Assembly: GCA_900553635.1 (NCBI GenBank)
Contig: USDU01000109.1
Span: 1 to 8,164 of the forward strand
Origin: an uncultured Lachnospiraceae bacterium
GTDB taxonomy: Bacteria; Bacillota_A; Clostridia; Lachnospirales; Lachnospiraceae
Direction: 5' to 3'
Length of the DNA: 8,164 nt
In this document: positions 1 through 5,361 of the stretch, in pieces
Position numbering within the stretch: the first letter of the stretch is position 1
How the letters are laid out: each line of letters begins with the position of its first letter
Notes under the pieces: model-generated
Told to the model about the DNA's origin: nothing
Seen by the model: only the letters and a program-made list of their open reading frames with translations
Databases searched by the model: none
Program-made: the position numbers and the translations under genes

Positions 1-553
1 CGGGCACATCATATTCATCCAGAAGCAGGATCACCGGCTTCTGATAATATGCCTCCATGATCCGCAGCAACAAGCTTAAGGCACGGCTCACCTGTACTTC
101 TCCGGCCCGTCCTGCCTTCAAATCCAGGAAATTTTGTTTATCATCCGGATCGATTGCGTCATATTCCAGCAGGTACGCATATTTTTTATATAATTCGGAA
201 ATCTGTGCTTTCAGTTGTCCATACGCAGATTCAAAATTCAAGCCGTCAATATCCTTTAAAGAAAAGAAAACCGTCGGCCATTGATTCATCCAGGCCTGGC
301 ACAGTTCACTATCCCTGGCGATTTCCAGACCCTCAAACCACGCTCTGCTGTCTTTTCGGATATCAAAGAAATTTTCCAGCATACTCATACTGAGGGTTTT
401 TCCAAAGCGCCGGGGCCGAGTAATCAGGGTCACTTTGGTAGCTGTGTTCTTCAGTAATTCCCGAATCAAACCGGATTTATCGATATAGTAATAGCCATTT
501 TGCCGGATTTCCCGAAAGTCTGAAACGCCCACAGGAATATTTAATTCTGGCAT
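1..553 (-). CDS. AAA-ATPase-like protein (PF09820/DUF1703 type), N-terminal part, cut by left edge
   Basis: The visible 184 residues start MPELNIPVGVSDF and contain 'YYIDKSGLI' (about 22-30), an arginine-rich Walker A variant RPRRFGKT (46-53) and a hydrophobic Walker B strand ending LLLDEYDVP at the cut edge (D179, E180). This combination is characteristic of the AAA-ATPase-like family, whose members usually carry a PD-(D/E)XK nuclease-like domain at the C-terminus; that part would lie outside the window. The family's cellular role is not established. The ATG at 551-553 is chosen because AAGGAGGGG sits 5 nt upstream (559-567). No signal peptide or membrane segment is seen, so it is likely cytosolic. 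It follows the cobalamin operon on the same strand but has no pathway link, and its DNA is more AT-rich than the operon. These genes often occur as several near-identical copies per genome. Family call is secure; function unknown. Confidence 0.85.
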   Translation of the reverse strand, partial: MPELNIPVGVSDFREIRQNGYYYIDKSGLIRELLKNTATKVTLITRPRRFGKTLSMSMLENFFDIRKDSRAWFEGLEIARDSELCQAWMNQWPTVFFSLKDIDGLNFESAYGQLKAQISELYKKYAYLLEYDAIDPDDKQNFLDLKAGRAGEVQVSRALSLLLRIMEAYYQKPVILLLDEYDVP

Positions 554-558
554 ACTGT

Positions 559-567
559 CCCCTCCTT
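559..567 (-). promoter_or_regulatory. Strong ribosome binding site of the AAA-ATPase-like gene
   Basis: On the minus strand the sequence AAGGAGGGG lies 5 nt before the ATG at 553 (7 nt if measured from the AGGAGG core). It is a near-perfect anti-16S match and fixes the start of this truncated gene. Confidence 0.8.
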
Positions 568-591
568 ACTGCTCTGGTTCTCCGTACCTTC

Positions 592-620
592 AGAATAACA
601 TGAAGCCTGCTTTTTTACAA
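592..620 (-). promoter_or_regulatory. Candidate sigma-A promoter for the AAA-ATPase-like gene
   Basis: On the minus strand TTGTAA (620-615) and TATTCT (597-592) are separated by exactly 17 bp, each matching 4 of 6 consensus bases. Transcription would begin near position 585, giving a leader of about 30 nt before the ATG at 553. The -35 box lies inside the loop and arm of the hairpin at 603-628. The boxes are imperfect and the region is short, so chance is a real possibility; the alternative is read-through from the cob operon. Confidence 0.3.
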
Positions 621-628
621 GCAGGCTT
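603..628 (-). terminator. Hairpin just after cbiB, probable weak or bidirectional operon terminator
   Basis: A perfect 10-bp stem (AAGCCTGCTT pairing with AAGCAGGCTT) with a 6-nt loop begins 13 nt after the cbiB stop codon. This is where a terminator for the cobalamin operon is expected. However, the minus-strand sequence after the stem (CATGTTATTC) has no U-tract, so intrinsic termination may be poor. The stem could instead be an mRNA 3'-end stabiliser or act with Rho. Confidence 0.5.
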
Positions 629-641
629 TCGTCTATCATTC

Positions 642-1613
642 TTATACTGCCAGCACTCCTGCCAGCGCCGCTACTGCCGCCACAAGCGCCAGTGCCAGAA
701 GCACGCCCGCGTACATCAGCCGGTTCATGCGGCGGATATCCTCATACTCCACCGGGCGGATGGGATCGCCGATGGTCGGCTTTTTATAAAGCTTTCCGAA
801 ATAATAAGCGTCTCCGGCCAGCTGAACTTCAAGCGCGCCCGCCGCTGCCGCCTCAGTCTGGGCGGAGTTGGGGCTGGCATGGTTGCGGCGATCCCGCAGC
901 CAGATTCTCCAGGCGCCGGATATGCTTAAGCCAGCCAGCGGGCTCGCCGCAACCAGCAGAAGGCCGCTTATCCGGGCGGGGATATAATTCAGCACATCGT
1001 CCAGCTTCGCGGAGAAGCGGCCGAAATACAGATATTTGTCGTTCTTATAGCCCACCATGGAATCCAGGGTATTTACCGCCTTATAGAAAAAGCCCAGAAC
1101 CGGGCCGCCGATGGCCAGAAAAAGCAGGGGAGCCACCACGCCGTCAGAGGAATTTTCCGCCACCGTCTCCACTGCCGCCTTGGCTACGCCCTCCTCATTT
1201 AAGGCCTGGGTATCGCGTCCCACAATCATGGACACCGCATAGCGGGCCTTTTCCAGATCGCCCTCTTTTAAAGCGTCGTAGACCTTCATGCTCTCGGTTT
1301 TCAGAGATTTCGTTGCCAAAATTTGGAAACTCCAGAATGTCAGCAGGGCAAAATACAGCCAGAAATTGATGTTCCGGGCCAGATATAAAAGTCCGAAGGG
1401 AACTGCCGTAGATACGGCCACCACGAAAATACAGAAGAACACGCCTGCTGCCAGCTCGCCCTTCTCCGTCTTCGGGAACGCCGCCCGGAAGGGCTTTTCC
1501 CCATGGGAAATCAGATTGCCGATGGCGCAGATGGGATGATAGAGAATCCGCGGATCACCGAAGATCAGATCCAGCACAAAGCCCAGTATCAGGGCGTAGA
1601 TGTGATATTTCAT
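642..1613 (-). CDS. cbiB: Adenosylcobinamide-phosphate synthase CbiB
   Basis: CbiB is an integral membrane enzyme that joins aminopropanol (or its phosphate) to adenosylcobyric acid, giving adenosylcobinamide (phosphate). The 323-residue protein has the family length and motifs: DLIFGDP (15-21) followed by HP (26-27), VGRDT (131-135), VETVAENSSDGVVAPL (148-163), AVNTLDSMVGYK (179-190), DDVLNYIPAR (205-214), an HASPNS segment (245-250) and GDP (282-284). Several hydrophobic stretches (about 54-79, 83-100, 159-175, 212-230, 300-323) support membrane location. The ATG at 1613 is preferred because family homology starts there and AGGAGG lies 11 nt upstream. An in-frame ATG ten codons earlier (1643) has no ribosome binding site and would add a non-conserved extension. 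The start lies inside the upstream phosphatase gene (59-bp overlap). This is the last gene of the operon. Confidence 0.95.
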   Translation of the reverse strand: MKYHIYALILGFVLDLIFGDPRILYHPICAIGNLISHGEKPFRAAFPKTEKGELAAGVFFCIFVVAVSTAVPFGLLYLARNINFWLYFALLTFWSFQILATKSLKTESMKVYDALKEGDLEKARYAVSMIVGRDTQALNEEGVAKAAVETVAENSSDGVVAPLLFLAIGGPVLGFFYKAVNTLDSMVGYKNDKYLYFGRFSAKLDDVLNYIPARISGLLLVAASPLAGLSISGAWRIWLRDRRNHASPNSAQTEAAAAGALEVQLAGDAYYFGKLYKKPTIGDPIRPVEYEDIRRMNRLMYAGVLLALALVAAVAALAGVLAV

Positions 1614-2190
1614 GTAAAATGATGCCTCCTTTTTCTGTCTCATCCCAAAGCATACGGAAGCCTTCTCCGTTCTGAACCTGCCAGTGATAAAACTCCTCTT
1701 TCTCCGCCGCGTAAGCTGCTAGGATACTCATAATCGTGCCGCCGTGAACCACAAGGGCCGCCCGGTAAACCGCCTTCCCTTTTAAATCCGCAAGGACTTC
1801 CTGAAAGCCCGTGACGCACCGCTCTTCAAAGGCCTCCCGGCTTTCGCCTCCCGGAAAGGGCAGCGTGCCGTTGCTGTCAATCCAGGCCTGATAGGCCGCA
1901 TTCCCGGACAGCTCTTTATAATTCTTATTTTCGAATTCGCCGAAATCACATTCCCGGAGCCGGGGAACCGGAATCATTTCCTTGCCCGGAAACAAAATTG
2001 CCGCAGTCTCCTGACAACGCTTTAGGGGACTTCCGTACAGGACGTCCGGCATGGGGTAAAGCCCCGCTTCGAAAATAGCCTGCAGGGCTTCTCTTCCCTC
2101 CTCGCACAGGGGCTCGTCGGTGGTTCCGATATAGCGCCCCAGGGTGTTGCCATAGGTCTTTCCATGGCGGATCAGATACAGCTCCTTCAT
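1555..2190 (-). CDS. cobC: Histidine phosphatase, probable alpha-ribazole-5'-phosphate phosphatase
   Basis: This is a 211-residue histidine phosphatase (phosphoglycerate mutase-like superfamily). It has the phosphohistidine motif LIRHGKT (6-12, nucleophile H9), SPLKRCQETA (54-63, R58), the acid region LRECDFGEFE (78-87, E80) and the second catalytic histidine in VVHGGT (147-152, H149). CobC removes the 5'-phosphate in nucleotide loop assembly (alpha-ribazole phosphate or adenosylcobalamin 5'-phosphate). The fold alone does not give the substrate; the call rests on its position between a CobU-like gene and cbiB. The ATG at 2190 overlaps the upstream stop as ATGA, implying translational coupling; a longer in-frame extension would intrude into the previous gene and is not family-like. 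The last 19 residues overlap cbiB in another frame. Confidence 0.85.
   Translation of the reverse strand: MKELYLIRHGKTYGNTLGRYIGTTDEPLCEEGREALQAIFEAGLYPMPDVLYGSPLKRCQETAAILFPGKEMIPVPRLRECDFGEFENKNYKELSGNAAYQAWIDSNGTLPFPGGESREAFEERCVTGFQEVLADLKGKAVYRAALVVHGGTIMSILAAYAAEKEEFYHWQVQNGEGFRMLWDETEKGGIILHEISHLRPDTGLCAGSDLR
1625..1630 (-). promoter_or_regulatory. Ribosome binding site of cbiB inside the cobC coding region
   Basis: AGGAGG on the minus strand, preceded by AA, lies 11 nt before the ATG at 1613. It decides the cbiB start in favour of 1613 over 1643. The site is embedded in the codons of the overlapping phosphatase gene, so ribosomes finishing that gene pass over it. Confidence 0.6.
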
Positions 2191-2570
2191 TCCTTGATCA
2201 CCGTCCCGATCCCGCAGACCACGCGATGAACCTCTGCTGCGTATTTCGCCAGATCGCAGGCTGCCCGTCCGGAGGCCTCCCGCCACTGGCGGTCAAAGGG
2301 ATCCGCGGGAATCACGCCGCTTCCCAGCTCGTTCGTAATCACAAGGATATCCGGATTTTCTGTATACAATGTTTCTGCCAGCGTGGACGCGTCGCCGCCC
2401 TCCTTCAGTACCCGGCGTACATATTCCTGAAAATCCGTGACTGCCTTTGCCTGAAGCAGATCCGTTTCCCCGCAGTCGGCCCCATTTACCATATCCTGCT
2501 CTCTCAAGTGAAAATGCTCCATCGCGTAGGCCTTTTTTCCCTGAAAGGCTCCGCCTGTAATCAGTATCAT
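2187..2570 (-). CDS. Short CobU-family P-loop protein lacking the guanylylation histidine
   Basis: This 127-residue protein resembles CobU (adenosylcobinamide kinase/guanylyltransferase), which is usually about 180 residues. It keeps a P-loop variant GGAFQGKK (6-13) and the C-terminal CobU signature: ITNELGSGVIP (78-88), a DRQWREASGR segment (93-102) and a closing VVCGIG (117-122). The middle is shortened. The 'RHR...E' segment that carries the GMP-accepting histidine is absent, as is the usual Walker B. It therefore could not act as a standard guanylyltransferase; a kinase, regulatory or partner role for the full-length CobU is possible but unproven. AGGAGG lies 9 nt before the ATG. The stop overlaps the cobC start (ATGA). 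An inverted repeat precedes it. Intact ends and a good ribosome binding site argue against a decaying copy. Confidence 0.75.
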   Translation of the reverse strand: MILITGGAFQGKKAYAMEHFHLREQDMVNGADCGETDLLQAKAVTDFQEYVRRVLKEGGDASTLAETLYTENPDILVITNELGSGVIPADPFDRQWREASGRAACDLAKYAAEVHRVVCGIGTVIKE

Positions 2571-2571
2571 G

Positions 2572-2639
2572 TCTGATTTCCTCCTATATTCTCCTGCTGC
2601 TTGCGCAGAGATCGTTTTTTCCAGACAGCGGAAATCAGA
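2572..2639 (-). repeat. Perfect 10-bp inverted repeat bridging the cobS stop and the next gene's ribosome binding site
   Basis: The minus-strand arms TCTGATTTCC (2639-2630) and GGAAATCAGA (2581-2572) are exact reverse complements, 48 nt apart. The first arm contains the cobS stop codon (TGA, 2637-2635). The second contains the last two bases of the AGGAGG (2585-2580) and the spacer before the ATG at 2570. In the mRNA this stem would mask the start region of the short CobU-like gene. Inside the loop a small CTGC-GCAA-GCAG hairpin with a GNRA tetraloop (2608-2597) is also seen. A role in translational coupling is inferred from position only. Confidence 0.5.
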
Positions 2640-3405
2640 ATTTTCCCGCCGCCCACACGCAGATGGCCATGACCAGCTCGCAGGTCTGCACGAAGCAGCC
2701 CGCCAGGTCGCCGGTGATACCGCCGAACTGTTTCATGGACATACAATAATACCAAAAAAACGTACACCAGGCTCCCACCACAGCCGCCGTGCCAAGCTTC
2801 GCGTCCAGCAGGCACATGAAGCCCGCGGACAGAAAAAGCAGAATGTAGAGGCAGGTCATGACCGTGCGCTCCTGCACCGCGTCGGAAAAGGCTGCTACCG
2901 TTCCGGTCTTGCGGGCGCAGGGAAAGGACGCCACGGACAGGCCGCTCATGGAACGGGACAGCACATAGCCGCCGGAGAGCACCAGCACCTGACGGCCCGA
3001 CAGCTCCGTCCAGAAGCCGAAGCAGGCCAGGAAATAACAGCAGGCCACGATGACCGCGAAGGCTCCCGCATTGGAATCCTTCAGGATCTCCAGCTTCTTT
3101 TCTCTCGGCTGCCAGGAGGACAGGGCGTCCGCCGTATCCAGCAGACCGTCCAGGTGGATGCCGCCGGTCACCAGCACCGGAATCAGCACGTAAATGACGC
3201 TCCGGAGGCTGTCGCCCACGCCGAGCTTTCCGCTTAAGAAGCTCCACCCCACCATCAGCGCGCCGATGACGATGCCCACAAAAGGAAAGAAGCACATCAT
3301 ATAGCGCATATTTTCCTTCTCCCAGTCCGCCCGGGGCATGGGAATCTTGGAATACATGGCAAATGCGATTTTAAAACTGTTCCATATCCGTTTCATCGTT
3401 TTCAT
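2635..3405 (-). CDS. cobS: Adenosylcobinamide-GDP ribazoletransferase (cobalamin synthase) CobS
   Basis: CobS is the membrane enzyme that joins adenosylcobinamide-GDP to alpha-ribazole (or its phosphate), the final assembly step. The 256-residue protein has the usual length and motifs: SKIPMP near the N-terminus (19-24), GGIHLDGLLDTADAL (81-95), an RE(K)KLEILKDSNAGAF block (101-116) with the acidic residues thought to bind metal, and FGGITGD (227-233) near the C-terminus. Several hydrophobic segments (about 36-57, 69-83, 114-134, 141-155, 180-197, 203-220, 236-252) fit a polytopic membrane protein. The ATG at 3405 overlaps the cobU stop (ATGA) and has AAAGGA 8 nt upstream. It is followed by a 64-nt gap that holds the inverted repeat. 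Confidence 0.95.
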   Translation of the reverse strand: MKTMKRIWNSFKIAFAMYSKIPMPRADWEKENMRYMMCFFPFVGIVIGALMVGWSFLSGKLGVGDSLRSVIYVLIPVLVTGGIHLDGLLDTADALSSWQPREKKLEILKDSNAGAFAVIVACCYFLACFGFWTELSGRQVLVLSGGYVLSRSMSGLSVASFPCARKTGTVAAFSDAVQERTVMTCLYILLFLSAGFMCLLDAKLGTAAVVGAWCTFFWYYCMSMKQFGGITGDLAGCFVQTCELVMAICVWAAGKF

Positions 3406-3941
3406 AGATTCTGTCCTTTATTTTTGAGCTGCAGAGGAATGCCGCAGACCACCTCCGCCGCCTGGTCGGCCTCTGCCGCAATGCGCCGGTTGATCTCGCC
3501 CAGCCGTTCCTGATACAGCGCTGTTACTTCATCATATGTAATTCCGTCGGAAAAGATATCGTTGGTCACGATGACCAGGTGGACGCAACGCCCCTTCAGC
3601 GCCTCCACGCCTGCCAGCACTGCCTCCACGGTGTCGTCACCCGCGCCCTCCGGCTCAAACATTTCGTTGGCCGTCAGGTTCGACATACACTCCAGCAGCA
3701 CCACGCCTTTTTCCGGCAGGGTCTGTTCCTTTAAATTTACATAACATTCTATCGTCTCAAAGCCTTTTCCGGCCCGGAGCTTCCGGTGACGCTCCACTCT
3801 CCACTTGCCCTCCGCGCCGAAGGGCCGCATAGTGGCGATATAATATAAGGGAAGTCTATCCCGTTTTGCCAGAGAAGTGGCTACGCTCTCCGCGTATTCG
3901 GATTTGCCGCTTCCGCTGCCTCCTGTAATCACTGCAAGCAT
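3402..3941 (-). CDS. cobU: Adenosylcobinamide kinase / adenosylcobinamide-phosphate guanylyltransferase CobU
   Basis: CobU phosphorylates adenosylcobinamide and then transfers GMP from GTP to it, forming adenosylcobinamide-GDP for CobS. The 179-residue protein has full family length. Motifs: P-loop GGSGSGKS (7-14); IATMRP (35-40); the ERHRKLR segment (50-56) whose H52 aligns with the guanylylated histidine, followed by FETIE (61-65); a Walker B-like VVLLECMSNL (80-89); and a C-terminal VVCGIPL (164-170). One deviation: where many CobU proteins have TNEVGxGxVP, this has VTNDIFSDG (125-133), so the Glu and downstream Pro are changed. The short paralogue two genes downstream keeps that motif instead. 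The ATG at 3941 has GAGGA about 6 nt upstream, and a 25-nt gap separates it from cbiA. Confidence 0.92.
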   Translation of the reverse strand: MLAVITGGSGSGKSEYAESVATSLAKRDRLPLYYIATMRPFGAEGKWRVERHRKLRAGKGFETIECYVNLKEQTLPEKGVVLLECMSNLTANEMFEPEGAGDDTVEAVLAGVEALKGRCVHLVIVTNDIFSDGITYDEVTALYQERLGEINRRIAAEADQAAEVVCGIPLQLKNKGQNL

Positions 3942-3966
3942 CTATATTCCTCACGTTGAATCATTT

Positions 3967-5361
3967 TTATACGCCCTCAGCAGCAGGTGCTTCGGGCTGT
4001 ATGGAATCGTTACTACATTTCTGTAAAAAATTCCAGGCCATGGCCGGATTGGAATAGAAAAAGAGATGGGGGAAGCCCGCATACAGGGTCGGTGTGCCGT
4101 GTACGCAGTCCCAGTTCCGCTTCCGTAAGGGCTTCTTCGCGTGGATGGCGTTGCCGCAGTCCTCGCTCTCCCAGTAATGAAATTCATGTCCCCGGGCCTT
4201 TTCGCCCTCTGCCAGAATCAACTGATCCTGTTTTGCTTCCATTTCGATATACCCGAAGCGGGACAGTTTATCCGTCCGGTAGGCTTTGGCCCCAATGACG
4301 CCTGCCATGGGGTAATCCACGCCATCGGATCCCTCCAGAGTCCGGTGCAGGTAAAGAAAGCCGCCGCACTCGGCGATACAGGGGAGTCCCGCCGCCACTG
4401 CGTCGTGAATAGCCCTTCGCATGGATGCGTTTTCGCTCAGCGCCTTCGCGTGCAGCTCCGGATAACCGCCGCTCAAGATGAGGCCGTCGATGCCTTCCGG
4501 CAGCGCCTCGTCCTTTATGGGGGAAAATGGTACCAGCTCCGCGCCCATATCCTTAAGCATCTGAAAATTATCCCGATAGATGAAGCAAAAGGCGTCGTCC
4601 TCCGCCACGCCGATGCGGACTTTTTTTCCGCCTGAAAGCTTCGGAAGTTCTGGCGTCTCGTAGGTGAAATCCGGCGCTTCATAGGCCAAAGCCAGAAAAG
4701 CGTCCAGATCGATGCTTTCCTCCAATACGGCAGCCAGGCGGTTCAGCTTCTCTTTCAGGCTCTCGATTTCACCCGGAAGCACCAGGCCCAGATGACGGCT
4801 TTCCAGCACCAGATCCTCCACCTTCGGCACATAGCCCAGCACCTTCACCGGCAGCCAGCGCTCGATTTGCGCCTTCATGTCGGCGTACAGGGACTTCGGC
4901 ATCTGATTTAAAATGACGCCCTTGATGCGGCTGGGAGTCTGATATTCCAGGAAGCCCTTGATCAGCGGTACCACAGAAATGCTCATACCCCTGCAGTTTA
5001 CCACCAGCACCACGGGCATATTAAGAGCCGCCGCCACATCCGAAGAGCTGGCCTCCTCAGAGATGCCGCCAAGTCCATCATAATAACCCATGACGCCCTC
5101 GGCCACGGAAATCTCCGCCTCCGCAGCGCTTCGGCCAAACAGGTAACGGGTGGTCGCTTTATCCGTGAAAAAAGTGTCCAGGTTGCCGGATTTCACGCCG
5201 ATGACCCTGCTATGAAACATGGGGTCGATATAGTCAGGGCCACATTTAAAGGAGGCCACACGGAAACCGCGGTTTACCAGAGCCTGCAGGATGCCGCAGG
5301 TAATCAGGGTTTTGCCGCTGCCGCTGGACGGAGCGGCCAGCATAATTCTCGGCAGTCTCAT
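3967..5361 (-). CDS. cbiA: Cobyrinate a,c-diamide synthase CbiA (glutamine-hydrolysing)
   Basis: CbiA uses ATP and glutamine to amidate the a and c side chains of cobyrinate, in the cytosol. The 464 residues form two domains. The N-terminal dethiobiotin synthetase-like ATPase has P-loop APSSGSGKT (10-18), FKCGPDYIDP (38-47) and EGVMGYYDG (88-96). The C-terminal class I glutamine amidotransferase domain begins around 248 and has LSGGYPELHA (296-305), the nucleophile C332 in AECGGFLYL (330-338), GHEFHYWE (391-398) and a probable catalytic H432 in the FPHLFFYSNP region (430-439). The length matches CbiA. The ATG at 5361 directly abuts the stop of the upstream fusion gene (TAAATG), with a G-rich Shine-Dalgarno (GGGGG, about 8 nt) inside that gene's last codons. 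Translational coupling is likely. Confidence 0.95.
   Translation of the reverse strand: MRLPRIMLAAPSSGSGKTLITCGILQALVNRGFRVASFKCGPDYIDPMFHSRVIGVKSGNLDTFFTDKATTRYLFGRSAAEAEISVAEGVMGYYDGLGGISEEASSSDVAAALNMPVVLVVNCRGMSISVVPLIKGFLEYQTPSRIKGVILNQMPKSLYADMKAQIERWLPVKVLGYVPKVEDLVLESRHLGLVLPGEIESLKEKLNRLAAVLEESIDLDAFLALAYEAPDFTYETPELPKLSGGKKVRIGVAEDDAFCFIYRDNFQMLKDMGAELVPFSPIKDEALPEGIDGLILSGGYPELHAKALSENASMRRAIHDAVAAGLPCIAECGGFLYLHRTLEGSDGVDYPMAGVIGAKAYRTDKLSRFGYIEMEAKQDQLILAEGEKARGHEFHYWESEDCGNAIHAKKPLRKRNWDCVHGTPTLYAGFPHLFFYSNPAMAWNFLQKCSNDSIQPEAPAAEGV

Noticed and set aside
692..1369. Open frame of 225 codons on the plus strand opposite cbiB
   Set aside because: Pro/Arg/Ser-rich translation typical of an antisense shadow; cbiB motifs on the other strand account for the region.
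1614..1643. Upstream in-frame ATG for cbiB at 1643
   Set aside because: No ribosome binding site before it, and the extra ten residues are not family-like; the ATG at 1613 follows AGGAGG and matches the conserved N-terminus.
2187..2570. Short CobU-like gene as a decaying pseudogene
   Set aside because: It has a strong ribosome binding site, an uninterrupted frame, conserved motifs at both ends and an ATGA coupling to the next gene, which suggests it is maintained.
2567..3295. Minus-strand open frame of 242 codons overlapping cobS in another frame
   Set aside because: Arg/Gly-rich out-of-frame shadow; the cobS frame carries all conserved motifs and a ribosome binding site.
3931..3964. Eleven-codon reading frame in the cbiA-cobU gap (ATG at 3964)
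   Set aside because: Very short, no ribosome binding site, and it overlaps the cobU start; likely chance.
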